Source of the DNA: Curtobacterium sp. Leaf183
GTDB lineage: Bacteria; Actinomycetota; Actinomycetes; Actinomycetales; Microbacteriaceae
DNA: 64,000 nt
Direction: 5' to 3'
NCBI RefSeq assembly: GCF_001424385.1
Contig: NZ_LMPO01000008.1
Location: 248,563 to 312,562 of the forward strand
Shown: piece by piece, positions 35,458-49,634 of the stretch
How the letters are laid out: the number at the start of each line of letters is the position of its first letter
Numbering within the stretch: position 1 is the first letter of the stretch
Program-made: the position numbers and the translations under genes
The notes under the pieces: model-generated
Database searches by the model: none
What the model was told of the DNA's origin: nothing
What the model saw: only the letters and a program-made list of their open reading frames with translations

Positions 35458-35463
35458 AGTCTA
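35458..35463 (-). promoter_or_regulatory. Possible -10 element of the gatCAB operon
   Basis: TAGACT on the minus strand is placed to give a leader of about 30 nt before the gatC ATG, which has its own GGAG. No clear -35 box was found. Confidence 0.4.
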
Positions 35464-35531
35464 TTGGGCGTGCCGAGCGGGGTCGGGCCGCCTGTGGACG
35501 ACGCAGCCGGACCATGCCCTGTGGAGGACCG

Positions 35532-35578
35532 CCTGGAGGCCCGGTGTCGGTCCGCCGGACCGGTGTCGGTCCTCCAGG
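35532..35578 (-). terminator. Nested hairpin terminator after the penicillin-binding protein gene
   Basis: Outer arms CCTGGAG and CTCCAGG enclose an inner GGTCC-GCC-GGACC stem flanked by two copies of CCGGTGTCGGTCC. It starts 10 bp beyond the stop codon of the penicillin-binding protein. Confidence 0.6.
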
Positions 35579-35587
35579 CCGTCGACG

Positions 35588-37909
35588 TCAGTGCCCGGAG
35601 CCGGCACCGGCGACCGCGCCGGCAACGGCTGCGGCAGCGGACCCGGGAGCCGGCGCGGTGCCGGCGTCGGGCGCATCGGCACCGGCTGCTGGCGCGGCCG
35701 GGGCGGCGCCGCCGGCCGTACCGGCACCGCCGGTCGCAGCAGTACCGCCGCCCCCGGGCGCGGCCTTCGCGTGCTCCGGTGTCCCGACCATGGCCGGGTC
35801 CGGCGCCGGCAGCGCGTCACCGCCCACGTGCTGGTCGAGGTAGGACATCATCGCCTTCCCGACCCCGAACTTCGCGCTGTACCCGGTCGTGCCCTGCAGG
35901 AACGGCCAGTTCGCCAGCCGCACCTTGCCCTGGACGTTCCCGATCCACGTCGCGTTCGTGTACTTCGTGCTCGACGTCACCAGCCAGTTCTGCACGTCGC
36001 CGTCGGTGGTGCCCGTCTTGGCGAACTTCGGCGTGCTGTCGCCCGGGTTGGCCGACGCGGCGGTGCCGTTGCCGTTCAGGACGCCCTGCAGCGTGTAGTC
36101 GACTGTGCCCGCGACCTGAGCCGAGACCCCCTGTGTGCAGGTGGCGGGCGTCGGGGTGATCTTCGTGCCGTCGGCGGTGGTCACCGAGTCGATGGCGGTC
36201 GGCGTGCACACGGTGCCGTCGTTCGCGAAGCCGGCGTACGCCTCGGCGAGGTCGATCGGCGAGAGCGTGTTGGTGCCGAGCACCGAGGCCGGGTTCGAAG
36301 CCGGCGCGGTGCCGTCTGCCTGGTGGATGCCCATGGCCTGAGCCGTCTGCGCGATCTTGCACAGGTCGAGCTGCTTGGCCATCGCCCCGAAGGCGGTGTT
36401 GATCGACTCGGTCGTGGCGTCCTGGACCGTCATCGACGCGGGCACGCTCTCGGCGTTCGAGACCGGCCAGGTCCCGCCGGAGACGTTCTCGCACGAGTTC
36501 GTGAACTCGGAGTTCTGGAAGGTGTGCTCGGTCGTCGACACCGACTGCGACAGGGTGTGGCCGCTCGCCAGCCACTCGGCCAGCGTGAACACCTTGTACG
36601 TCGACCCGGTCTGGAAGCCGCCGGAGTTCCCGTAGCCGCTGTCCGCGCTGTAGTTCACGGCCGTGGACCCGGCGGTCGCCGAGTCCGACTGCGTGTAGGT
36701 CGTGTTCTGCACCATCGACAGGATCCGTCCGGTGCCGGGCTCCACGGTGACGTTCGAGCCGCCCGCGTCGACGCCCGCCATGGTGGTCGGCACGTACGCC
36801 GACAGTGCGGCCTGGCCCTGCGCCTGCAGGTCGAGGTCGAGCGAGGTGTGGATCTGCAGCCCCTTGGTGTCGAGCGTCGCGATCCGTTCCGCCGCGGTCT
36901 TGCCGAACGCCGGGTCCTGCAGCACCTGGTCGCGCACGTAGTCGCAGAAGTACCCGGCGTCGTGGGCGGTGGCCGCCGCGCTGCACCCGTTCGCGGTCTC
37001 CGTGATCGTCGGCTGGACGGGCGTGGCGACCGCCTGCTGCTCCTGGGCCTTCGTGATCGAGTGGTGCGCGAGCATGCGCCGCAGCACGTAGTCACGCCGC
37101 TCCTTCGTCGCCGCGTAGCCGTTCGCCGACCCGTTGTCCTTGTTGTCCGGCTGGTCGATGCGCAGGTTCGACGGGTTGTTCAGGATCGCGACCAGGGTCG
37201 CCGACTGCACGAGCGAGAGGTCCTTCGCGTGCACGCCGAAGTAGTACTCGGCACCGGCCTCGGCACCGTACACGCGTCCGCCCAGCCCGACGATGTTGAG
37301 GTAGCCCGTCAGGATCTGTGACTTCGAGTACTTCTTGTTGACGGCGATCGCGTACCGCATCTCCTGCAGCTTGCGCTGCGGCGTGACCCCGGCGGCGTCC
37401 TGGTAACAGGCGTCGACCTTGGCCTTCGTCGCCGCCGCGTCCTTGCCGGTGAGCTGCTCGCACTGCTGCACCAGGACGTTCTTCACGTACTGCTGCGTGA
37501 TGCTCGAGCCGCCCTGGACGTCGCCGCCGACGGCCGTGGCGGCCGCACCGCGCAGGGTGCCGATCACGTCGATGCCACCCTCCTCGTAGTAGCGGGGGTC
37601 CTCGGTGTCGATCGCGGCCTGCTGCAGGGTCTTCGCGATGGCGTCCGCGGCGACGATCGTGCGGTTCTCGGCGTAGAACGACGCGATAGCGACGTCCTGT
37701 CCACCTTGCTTGGCGTAGACGGTCGACACCTGCTGCGGGGTCTGGACGTCGAGGTAGCTCGGCAGGTCCTCGAAGAACGCGGCCGCGCCCGAGGCGCCCT
37801 CGCCGGCGACGGCGACCGCGGGCGTCACGGCGACCGCGACCAGCAGCCCGGCGAGCACGGACATGACGATGAACATCAGGAGGGCGCCGGGCCACCGCAC
37901 TACACGCAT
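35588..37909 (-). CDS. Class A penicillin-binding protein (transglycosylase/transpeptidase)
   Basis: The 773-residue protein has one N-terminal membrane segment (residues 9-35), a GT51 transglycosylase domain with the Glu103 motif DTEDPRYYEEGG, GGSSITQQYVKN (133-144) and RKLQEMRYAI, and a transpeptidase domain with S436TYK, S502IN and K631TGT. The usual His of EDxxFxxH in the transglycosylase motif is replaced. The last 60 residues are Gly/Ala/Pro-rich, as in many actinobacterial class A enzymes. It polymerises and crosslinks peptidoglycan outside the membrane. TACCGT six bases before ATG 37909 indicates a leaderless mRNA. Confidence 0.95.
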   Translation of the reverse strand: MRVVRWPGALLMFIVMSVLAGLLVAVAVTPAVAVAGEGASGAAAFFEDLPSYLDVQTPQQVSTVYAKQGGQDVAIASFYAENRTIVAADAIAKTLQQAAIDTEDPRYYEEGGIDVIGTLRGAAATAVGGDVQGGSSITQQYVKNVLVQQCEQLTGKDAAATKAKVDACYQDAAGVTPQRKLQEMRYAIAVNKKYSKSQILTGYLNIVGLGGRVYGAEAGAEYYFGVHAKDLSLVQSATLVAILNNPSNLRIDQPDNKDNGSANGYAATKERRDYVLRRMLAHHSITKAQEQQAVATPVQPTITETANGCSAAATAHDAGYFCDYVRDQVLQDPAFGKTAAERIATLDTKGLQIHTSLDLDLQAQGQAALSAYVPTTMAGVDAGGSNVTVEPGTGRILSMVQNTTYTQSDSATAGSTAVNYSADSGYGNSGGFQTGSTYKVFTLAEWLASGHTLSQSVSTTEHTFQNSEFTNSCENVSGGTWPVSNAESVPASMTVQDATTESINTAFGAMAKQLDLCKIAQTAQAMGIHQADGTAPASNPASVLGTNTLSPIDLAEAYAGFANDGTVCTPTAIDSVTTADGTKITPTPATCTQGVSAQVAGTVDYTLQGVLNGNGTAASANPGDSTPKFAKTGTTDGDVQNWLVTSSTKYTNATWIGNVQGKVRLANWPFLQGTTGYSAKFGVGKAMMSYLDQHVGGDALPAPDPAMVGTPEHAKAAPGGGGTAATGGAGTAGGAAPAAPAAGADAPDAGTAPAPGSAAAAVAGAVAGAGSGH

Positions 37910-38109
37910 GGGGGCACGGTAGGGAAGGGTGCTGGGTCGGGACTGCTCCGGCCGGGACAGAACCTGCAGCGGCCCTCAGGTTCACACTCGGACAACGCCG
38001 TGCGCGGGTGCAGGTCGGCCTGGAGGCGCGGATCGAGCCCGCCTCGTCGGCTCGGTCACGATCCGGTCACGTCCACGGCGCACGGTCACCCGAGCAGGCC
38101 CGCCACGGG

Positions 38110-39411
38110 TCAGTCGCGGGGTTGCAGGTCCTGCGGGCGCACCAGGTACAGGTCGAACGACGGCTGCATGCCGCCGCCGTCCGGGTCGTCATGGTGCCGG
38201 GTCCCGTTCCGCACCAGGTCACCGCGGCCCACCGCGACGAGGGCGACGTCGTGCAACGAGGACGTCCCGGGCTTGAGGTAGTCGTTGTGCCCGACCGGTC
38301 GACGGAACACGTCGCCGCCGATACCCGGGACCACGCCGAGGTCGAGCACCGTGGCGCCGAACGACGACGCGGCCGGGTCGGTGCCGAAGTACCCGGATCC
38401 GGCGACCGGGTCCAGGTGCGCCCCACCCACGAAGACCCCTCCGGCGGCGACGGCCAGCTGCGAGGCACGGCGGACGTCGCTGCCCGGCGAGCCGAGGACC
38501 GTGAGGCTGTCCGCGCGCATGTGCCCCGACGCCAGCGCGGTCATCGCCGTGGTCGAACCGTACGAGTGGGCGACGATGCCGAGCCGGGGCTGGTGGTCGC
38601 CCCGGAGCTGCCGGATGCCGTCGACCGTGCGCTCGAGCCGGGTGGCTCCGGTCTTCGCGAGCTCGAGCGACAGGATGTTCGACAGGTCCGGCGTGCGGTA
38701 CCCCATCCATGCCAGCACGGCCACACCGGTGCCGGGTGCCGGGGCCGCGACCGGCGCGAGCGTCGCCTGCTCGTCGTACAGGTCACCAGCGGTGGCCGTG
38801 AAGTCGTCCATCTGCCCGGTCACGGTGAAGAACATGCCGGGGACGACCACCGTGACGTCGGCAGCGGTCTCGAGGTCCCCGATCGCGATGGCCGCACGAC
38901 CCGCACCACGGGTGTCGAGGGTCACGAGCGACTTCGCCGGGGCGTCCGCGTCGCGGTGCAGTGCGTCACGCACCTGCCCGAGCATCGCCTGTTGCGAGGC
39001 GTCCCCGGCGGGGTCGGCGAGCCCGGTCGCGAGGACCCGACGGTTGGCCCGGTCACGTACCGCGTACGGCACACCGTCGAGGTTCCCGACGACGACCGGC
39101 GCGCCCCGCTCGAGCCGGAGGCGCGTCCCACCGTCCAGGCCGGCCCACCACGAGGCGACGACCGCGGCGGTCGGTGGCTCGTCCATGGCGGTCGCGACGA
39201 CGCGTCGGTCGTGGTCCGCTGCGGCGAGTCGGTCGGGGGACAGCGCGGCCAGGCCGTCGAGGAACGTGCGACCCCGCGCCGCGCGCACGTCCACGGTGTC
39301 GAGCTGGCCGTCGGACCCGACGACGGTCGGAGCTGCGGGCACCACCGACGACCCGACCACTCCGAGGGAGTGCATCGAGGCGATGAGCAGAGCAGCGGCG
39401 ACGAGCAGCAA
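38110..39411 (-). CDS. Alpha/beta hydrolase (DUF1023 type), probably exported or membrane-anchored
   Basis: The 433-residue protein begins with a hydrophobic segment (residues 2-22) that could be a signal anchor. The DUF1023-like domain has PGMFFTVTGQ and the nucleophile elbow AHSYGSTTA with Ser283 and Ala where Gly is usual, followed by GSPGSDV and HNDYL. The N-terminal half (ALSPDRLAAADHD) is helical, as in actinobacterial members. The start is a TTG at 39411 with GGGGGAG six bases upstream; no better start was found. The substrate is unknown; the family includes lipases/esterases. Confidence 0.8.
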   Translation of the reverse strand: MLLVAAALLIASMHSLGVVGSSVVPAAPTVVGSDGQLDTVDVRAARGRTFLDGLAALSPDRLAAADHDRRVVATAMDEPPTAAVVASWWAGLDGGTRLRLERGAPVVVGNLDGVPYAVRDRANRRVLATGLADPAGDASQQAMLGQVRDALHRDADAPAKSLVTLDTRGAGRAAIAIGDLETAADVTVVVPGMFFTVTGQMDDFTATAGDLYDEQATLAPVAAPAPGTGVAVLAWMGYRTPDLSNILSLELAKTGATRLERTVDGIRQLRGDHQPRLGIVAHSYGSTTAMTALASGHMRADSLTVLGSPGSDVRRASQLAVAAGGVFVGGAHLDPVAGSGYFGTDPAASSFGATVLDLGVVPGIGGDVFRRPVGHNDYLKPGTSSLHDVALVAVGRGDLVRNGTRHHDDPDGGGMQPSFDLYLVRPQDLQPRD

Positions 39412-39589
39412 ACCGGTCTCCCCCGGGAAGGCCTTCCTGTCGTCTCCCTGAAGGCGACAGGTGATGCTCCGTCGAGTTTAGGGAGAACCGCCCCGGAACT
39501 GTCGTGCTGGTTGCAACTTGTCCCTCGAACTGGGGACACGCAGAGGCGAGCCGCGTTTTGCGGACAACCACGACGCCCGCGGCGCGATG

Positions 39590-44501
<4,912 letters not shown>

Positions 44502-44534
44502 CGCCGGACGCTCCCCGGTACGCTGTCGGTGCTC

Positions 44535-44615
44535 GCGGGAGTGGTGGAACGGTAGACACGCAGGATTTAGGTTCCTGTGCCGCAAGGCGTGAGGGTTCGA
44601 GTCCCTCCTTCCGCA
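44535..44615 (+). tRNA. tRNA-Leu (anticodon TAG)
   Basis: Acceptor arms GCGGGAG/CTTCCGC, an anticodon stem CAGGA/TCCTG with loop TTTAGGT (anticodon TAG), a variable arm (GTGCCGCAAGGCGT) and the T-arm GAGGGTTCGAGTCCCTC are all present. The discriminator is A; CCA is not encoded. Confidence 0.95.
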
Positions 44616-44658
44616 CCGATCCTGCGTCCTCGCGCCGCACCGATCCTGCGTCCTCGCG
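44611..44658 (+). repeat. 24-bp tandem duplication starting in the tRNA-Leu 3' end
   Basis: The 24-bp block beginning CCGCACCGATCCTGCG occurs at 44611-44634 and again, identically, at 44635-44658. The first copy overlaps the last bases of the tRNA acceptor, so the duplication repeats the tRNA terminus. Confidence 0.9.
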
Positions 44659-44755
44659 CATCTCATACCGGCGACGGACGGCCCCCTGACGGCTGCACGG
44701 TACCCTCGACCTGCGGGTGACCCTCTGTCCCCGCACCCGCACGACCGGAAGAAGC

Positions 44756-45454
44756 ATGCACTCCGTCGCACTCGCCCTGATCCCATGGCTGGATCCGCAG
44801 TACATCCTCGACCACTTCGGGGCCGTCGCCGTGCTCGTGGTGTGCGCCATCATCTTCGCCGAGACCGGTCTGCTGATCGGGTTCGTCTTCCCCGGCGACA
44901 GCCTGCTCGTCATCACGGGCCTGTTCGCCTTCGACCGCGGTGGCGCCATCGGCGGGATCCCCGTCTGGGCCGCGGCGCTGATGATCGCCGCAGCGGCCTT
45001 CCTCGGCGGCGAGCTCGGGTACTACATCGGCAAGAAGGCCGGTCCGCCGATCTTCGAGCGCAAGGAGAGCGGGCTGTTCTCCAAGGCGAACGTCGACCGC
45101 ACCAACGCCTTCTTCCACCGGTTCGGCCCGCTCGCGGTGATCCTGGCGCGCTTCGTGCCGGTCGTCCGCACGTTCCTGCCCATCGCCGCCGGTGTCGGGC
45201 GCATGAACTACAAGAAGTACTCGCTCTACAACGCCATCGGTGCGCTGATCTGGGGCGTCGGGGTGACGTTCCTCGGGTACTTCCTCGGCTACATCCCGTT
45301 CGTCGCCGACTTCGTCCGCGAGTACATCGACGTCATCCTGCTCGCCGCGGTCGTCGTCACGGTCGTCCCGATGGCGCTGACCTACATCCGCAACGCCCGC
45401 CGTGCGAAGAAGCACGAGCAGGAAGAGCAGCACGGCCAGCCCACGGTCGACTGA
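44756..45454 (+). CDS. DedA family membrane protein
   Basis: The 232-residue protein matches the DedA/SNARE-associated family: FAETGLLIGFVFPGDSLLVITG, GGELGYYIGKKAGPPIFERKESGLFSK, and ILARFVPVVRTFLPIAAGVGRMNYKKYSLYNAIGALIWG, which includes the conserved FxRxxPxxR motif. Members are undecaprenyl-phosphate or phospholipid flippases. GGAAGAAG precedes ATG 44756. The C-terminus is lysine-rich and cytoplasmic. Confidence 0.95.
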   Translation: MHSVALALIPWLDPQYILDHFGAVAVLVVCAIIFAETGLLIGFVFPGDSLLVITGLFAFDRGGAIGGIPVWAAALMIAAAAFLGGELGYYIGKKAGPPIFERKESGLFSKANVDRTNAFFHRFGPLAVILARFVPVVRTFLPIAAGVGRMNYKKYSLYNAIGALIWGVGVTFLGYFLGYIPFVADFVREYIDVILLAAVVVTVVPMALTYIRNARRAKKHEQEEQHGQPTVD

Positions 45455-45483
45455 CCGGCTGCGGCGGCGCTGTCGCCGCCGTT

Positions 45484-45543
45484 GCACAACAGAGAGCACC
45501 CCGCGCCACGGAATCCCGTGGTGCGGGGTGCTCTCTGTTGTGC
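45484..45543. terminator. Very long (28-bp stem) hairpin between convergent genes
   Basis: Arms of 28 bp (left arm starts GCACAACAGAGAGCACCCCG) pair across a 4-nt AATC loop with a single G-T wobble. It lies 30 bp after the DedA stop and 155 bp before the rdgB stop. A stem this long exceeds a simple terminator. Confidence 0.75.
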
Positions 45544-45600
45544 GGGAGCAATCGGCACCAGCAAACCGGACGTCGGCGCCAGCCGGCAGTCAGCAGCCGG

Positions 45601-45697
45601 CCGCCAGCCGCGCCAACCGCCAGCCGCCAGCCGCCAGCCGCCAGCCGCGCAAGCCGGCCGCGCCAGCCGCCAGCCGCCAGCGCCAGCCTGCAGCCGC
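45601..45697. repeat. CCGCCAG heptamer repeats before the rdgB stop
   Basis: Four exact consecutive CCGCCAG heptamers lie at 45617-45644 and two more at 45667-45680, within about 100 bp of related CAGCCG sequence. The array directly abuts the rdgB stop codon at 45698. Confidence 0.85.
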
Positions 45698-46294
45698 CTA
45701 CGCCGTCGTGTCGAACCACTCCCGCACGATCGGCGCGATGCCCCGGAAGGCCTTCGCCCGGTGCGAGAGCGCGTTCTTCTCGGCGCGCGTGAGCTCCGCC
45801 GACGACCGGTCGGCGTCGTCCGGCTGGAAGACCGGGTCGTACCCGTGTCCGCCGTCGCCGCGACGCTCCGTCAGCACCTCGCCGTTCCACACGGCCTCGA
45901 CCACGTGCTCGACGCCGCCCGGCGTGACGAACGCCGCCGCGCAGACGAACGCCGCGGTGCGCTCGACGACACCATCGAGGTTGCGCAGCAGCAGGTCGAT
46001 GTTGTCCGCGTCCACCCGCGTGCCGGCGTACCGCGCGGAGTGGATGCCCGGGGCACCGCCGAGCGCGTCCACCGCGATGCCGGAGTCGTCGGCCAGCGCC
46101 GGCAACCCCGTGTGTGCGACGGCGGCCCTGGCCTTGATGAGGGCGTTCGCGGCGTAGGTGTCGCCGTCCTCGACGGGCTCGGGACCGTCGTAGCCCTGCA
46201 GCTCCACACCGGACCCGAGGGCGTCGCCGAGGATCTCCCGCAGCTCGACGACCTTGCCCTGGTTGTGGGTGGCGAGGACGACGGTGCCGGTCAC
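45698..46294 (-). CDS. rdgB: XTP/dITP diphosphatase (RdgB/HAM1)
   Basis: The 198-residue protein starts [18 protein letters not shown], the signature of non-canonical purine NTP pyrophosphatases, with [24 protein letters not shown] and [13 protein letters not shown] later. It cleans dITP and XTP from the nucleotide pool. The GTG start overlaps the rph stop by 4 bp, the usual rph-rdgB arrangement. Confidence 0.97.
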   Translation of the reverse strand: MTGTVVLATHNQGKVVELREILGDALGSGVELQGYDGPEPVEDGDTYAANALIKARAAVAHTGLPALADDSGIAVDALGGAPGIHSARYAGTRVDADNIDLLLRNLDGVVERTAAFVCAAAFVTPGGVEHVVEAVWNGEVLTERRGDGGHGYDPVFQPDDADRSSAELTRAEKNALSHRAKAFRGIAPIVREWFDTTA

Positions 46295-47022
46295 GCCAGC
46301 CCCAGGGCGTCGCGCTGGATCGCCGCCAGCGAGGCGTTGCCCGCCAGGCCCAGGTCGAGCAGCACGTCCAGCTCGTCGCGGTCGAACGGCGCGTGCTCGG
46401 CGGTTCCCTGCACTTCGATGAACTTGCCGGAGCCGGTCGTCACGATGTTCATGTCGGTGTCGGCCGCGGAGTCCTCCGTGTAGGCCAGGTCGAGCATCGG
46501 CTCGCCGCCCACGATCCCGACCGAGATCGCCTGCACGCTGTCGGTGAGCGGTGTCGCCTTCTTCGCGATGAAGCCCTTGTCGCGCCCCCACTCGATCGCG
46601 TCGACCATGGCGACGTACGCGCCCGTGATCGACGCCGTGCGGGTCCCGCCGTCGGCCTGCAGCACGTCGCAGTCGAGCACCAGGGTGTTCTCCCCCAGTC
46701 CCTTCATGTCGACAACGGCGCGCAACGAACGACCGATGAGCCGCGAGATCTCGTGCGTGCGGCCCCCGACCTTGCCCTTGATGGACTCGCGCTGCATGCG
46801 CTCGTTCGTGGACCGCGGCAGCATCGAGTACTCCGCGGTGACCCAGCCGGAACCCTTGCCGGCCATCCAGCGCGGGACCCCGTTGGTGAACGACGCGGTG
46901 CAGAGCACGCGGGTGTTGCCGAAGGAGATGAGCGCGCTGCCCTCGGCCTGGGTGCTCCAGCCGCGTTCGATGGTGACGGGGCGGTGGTCGGTGGCCTCGC
47001 GGCCGTCGATGCGGGTGGTCAT
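46291..47022 (-). CDS. rph: Ribonuclease PH
   Basis: The 243-residue enzyme trims tRNA 3' ends by phosphorolysis. [37 protein letters not shown], the RR-containing [42 protein letters not shown] and the aspartate-rich [18 protein letters not shown] are all present. GAGGACC precedes ATG 47022. First gene of rph-rdgB. Confidence 0.98.
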   Translation of the reverse strand: MTTRIDGREATDHRPVTIERGWSTQAEGSALISFGNTRVLCTASFTNGVPRWMAGKGSGWVTAEYSMLPRSTNERMQRESIKGKVGGRTHEISRLIGRSLRAVVDMKGLGENTLVLDCDVLQADGGTRTASITGAYVAMVDAIEWGRDKGFIAKKATPLTDSVQAISVGIVGGEPMLDLAYTEDSAADTDMNIVTTGSGKFIEVQGTAEHAPFDRDELDVLLDLGLAGNASLAAIQRDALGLA

Positions 47023-47072
47023 GGGGTCCTCTCGGTCCGGCCTGGAGGCTCGGTGCGGGTTGTCGGAGCGGG

Positions 47073-47936
47073 TCACGACGAGCGGCTGGTCGCCGCCCGG
47101 TCGTGGGGACGTGGCAGGGTGATGGCGCCGGTCTCGAGGTGGCCGACGCTGACGATCTCGGGGCCGAGGAACCGGCGTGCCAGCCGACGGAAGCCGGCCT
47201 CGTCGCCGCCGGTGGACTCGAACGCGTAGCTCGGGGGGTCGGTGGTGGTCCGCTCGAGGCCGTGCTCGACGAGCCGGCGGTAGACGTCGCTGGCGGTCTC
47301 CTCGGCGCTCGACACCAGCGTGACGTCGGGGCCCATCACGTACTGGATCGCCGCGGACATGAGCGGGTAGTGCGTGCAGCCGAGCACGAGCGTGTCGACG
47401 TCGGCGGCGCGGATCGGCGCGAGGTACCCGGCCGCGACCTCGCGCAGCTCGGGTGAGGAGGTGTCCCCGGCCTCGACGAACTCGACGAAGCGCGGGCAGG
47501 CGGCCAGGGTCAGCGTGACGTCCGAGGCGACCGCGAAGGCGTCCTCGTACGAGCGGGACGCGATCGTGCCGATCGTGCCGATCACACCGATGCGCCCGGT
47601 CCTGGTCTGCTTGACGGCGGCGCGGGCCGCGGGCTGGATGACCTCGACCACGGGGATGCCGTACGCCTGCTCGTACCGCTCGCGCGCGTCACGGAGCACG
47701 GCGGAGGACGCGGTGTTGCACGCGATGACGAGCGCCTTCACACCCTGTTCGACCAGGTCGTCCATCACCTGCAGGGCGTAGCGGCGGACGTCGGCGATCG
47801 GCTTCGGGCCGTACGGCGAGTGCACGGTGTCGCCGACGTAGCGGATGCTCTCGCGCGGGAGCTGGTCGATGATGGCGCGGGCGACCGTCAGGCCGCCGAC
47901 GCCGCTGTCGAAGACTCCGATCGGTGCATCCGTCAC
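47073..47936 (-). CDS. murI: Glutamate racemase
   Basis: The 287-residue protein makes D-glutamate for peptidoglycan. It has [16 protein letters not shown], the first catalytic cysteine in IACNTASSA and the second in [13 protein letters not shown] 47936 has TACGCT six bases upstream and no Shine-Dalgarno, so it is probably leaderless. It is divergent from pncB over 84 bp. Confidence 0.97.
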   Translation of the reverse strand: MTDAPIGVFDSGVGGLTVARAIIDQLPRESIRYVGDTVHSPYGPKPIADVRRYALQVMDDLVEQGVKALVIACNTASSAVLRDARERYEQAYGIPVVEVIQPAARAAVKQTRTGRIGVIGTIGTIASRSYEDAFAVASDVTLTLAACPRFVEFVEAGDTSSPELREVAAGYLAPIRAADVDTLVLGCTHYPLMSAAIQYVMGPDVTLVSSAEETASDVYRRLVEHGLERTTTDPPSYAFESTGGDEAGFRRLARRFLGPEIVSVGHLETGAITLPRPHDRAATSRSS

Positions 47937-48020
47937 GGCACCAGCGTACCGACGCGCGCCGACGTGCCGGACGCCCCCCGAGCCTCCCCACCGTCCGCCC
48001 TTCTGACTAGTGTCGGAGTC

Positions 48021-49307
48021 GTGACCAGCGCGCTCCTGACGGACCAGTACGAACTCACCATGGTCGACGCGGCCCTCAAGGACGGCACCGCCGACCGGCG
48101 CTGCGTCTTCGAGGTCTTCACCCGGCGGCTGCCGGACGGGCGCCGCTACGGCGTCGCGGCGGGACTCGGCCGGTTCCTGACCGCGCTGACCGACTTCCGC
48201 TTCGGTGACGAGGAGATCGGCTTCCTGCGGGACCGCGGCGTCATCGACTCCGGGACCGCGAGCTGGCTCGCCGACTACCGGTTCACCGGTGACGTCCGGG
48301 CCTACCGCGAGGGCGAGGTGTTCTTCCCGAACTCCCCCGTGCTGCAGATCGAGGGCACGTTCGCCGAGGCCGTCGTCCTCGAGACCCTGGCCCTGTCGGT
48401 GTTCAACGCCGACTCTGCGATCGCCTCGGCGGCGGCGCGCATGGTGTCCGCCGCCGACCACCGCCCGCTCGCCGAGATGGGGTCCCGCCGCACGGGTGAG
48501 TGGAACGCGGTCGCCGCGGCCCGCGCGGCCTACATCGCCGGGTTCGGTGCGACGAGCAACCTCGAGGCCGGGCGCACGTGGGGCATCCCGACGATGGGCA
48601 CGGCCGCGCACGCGTTCACGCTCCTGCACGACTCGGAAGAGGCGGCGTTCCGCTCGCAGCTCGACGCCCTCGGCGACGGCACGACGCTGCTCGTCGACAC
48701 CTACGACATCGAGGCCGCCGTGGACACCGCCGTGCGGCTGACGGACGGCAAGCTCGGCGCCGTCCGCATCGACAGCGGTGACCTGCCGTCCGTCGTCGCC
48801 TCGGTCCGCGCCCAGCTCGACCGGCTCGGCGCCACGAGCACGAAGATCACCGTGACGAACGACCTCGACGAGTACACGATCGCCGCACTCCGCGCCGCAC
48901 CGGTCGACTCCTACGGCGTCGGGACGTCGGTCGTGTCCGGATCGGGGCACCCCGCGGCCGGCATGGTGTTCAAGCTCGTCGCCCACCACTCCCCGGCCGG
49001 CGAGTGGGTGTCGGTCGCGAAGAAGTCCGCCGACAAGGCGTCGATCGGCGGACGCAAGGACGCCGGGCGTCGCCTGCGCAACGGGATCGCCACTGCCGAG
49101 GTCGTGCGCACCACCGGGACCGTCGGACCGGACGAACGGGCACTCATGGTGCCCGTCGTGACCCACGGCGAGGTCGACCCGGCGTTCCTCGGGGTGCGCG
49201 GGGTCGAGGCCGCACGCGCACACCACAAGGGCGCCAAGGCCGAGCTGCCGGCGGACGCGTCGCGGATCGGGCGGGGCGACCCGGCGATCCCGACGCTGAT
49301 CGTGTGA
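48021..49307 (+). CDS. pncB: Nicotinate phosphoribosyltransferase
   Basis: The 428-residue enzyme converts nicotinate and PRPP to nicotinate mononucleotide in NAD salvage. It begins [16 protein letters not shown], with [44 protein letters not shown] and VRIDSGDLP in order. TAGTGT lies seven bases before GTG 48021, giving a leaderless mRNA. It ends 4 bp before the stop of the convergent DUF3039 gene. Confidence 0.96.
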   Translation: MTSALLTDQYELTMVDAALKDGTADRRCVFEVFTRRLPDGRRYGVAAGLGRFLTALTDFRFGDEEIGFLRDRGVIDSGTASWLADYRFTGDVRAYREGEVFFPNSPVLQIEGTFAEAVVLETLALSVFNADSAIASAAARMVSAADHRPLAEMGSRRTGEWNAVAAARAAYIAGFGATSNLEAGRTWGIPTMGTAAHAFTLLHDSEEAAFRSQLDALGDGTTLLVDTYDIEAAVDTAVRLTDGKLGAVRIDSGDLPSVVASVRAQLDRLGATSTKITVTNDLDEYTIAALRAAPVDSYGVGTSVVSGSGHPAAGMVFKLVAHHSPAGEWVSVAKKSADKASIGGRKDAGRRLRNGIATAEVVRTTGTVGPDERALMVPVVTHGEVDPAFLGVRGVEAARAHHKGAKAELPADASRIGRGDPAIPTLIV

Positions 49308-49311
49308 GCGG

Positions 49312-49575
49312 CTACTCGGCCTTCATCTTCTCGTAGATGGCCTTGCAGTCCGGGCAGACCGGGAACTTCTCGGGGTCACGGCCCGGGATCCACTTCTTGC
49401 CGCACAGCGCCTTGACGGGTTTGCCGCTGAGCGCCGACTGCAGGATCTTGTCCTTCTTGACGTAGTGCGAGAAGCGCTCGTGGTCGCCGGGCTCGACCGC
49501 CTCTTCCTCGAGGAGCTTCTCGAGCTCGCGGTCCATCACGTCGAGTCCGCCGCCACCGGGTTCCGTCATGCTCAT
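49312..49575 (-). CDS. DUF3039 family zinc-binding small protein
   Basis: The 87-residue protein matches DUF3039 of actinobacteria: an acidic N-terminus ([27 protein letters not shown]) then [30 protein letters not shown], whose cysteines and histidine likely bind zinc. ATG 49575 is chosen over 49569 because TACCCT lies six bases upstream, indicating leaderless translation. Role unknown; no partner is evident. Confidence 0.9.
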   Translation of the reverse strand: MSMTEPGGGGLDVMDRELEKLLEEEAVEPGDHERFSHYVKKDKILQSALSGKPVKALCGKKWIPGRDPEKFPVCPDCKAIYEKMKAE

Positions 49576-49634
49576 GCGACAAGGGTACGACTGCTCGGCG
49601 GGTTCCGCTGCGCCGATCAGCCTCGCCGTGCCGG

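Noticed and set aside
44611-44658. attL/attR pair of an integrated element
   Set aside because: The two copies are directly adjacent with nothing between and no integrase nearby; treated as a tandem duplication.
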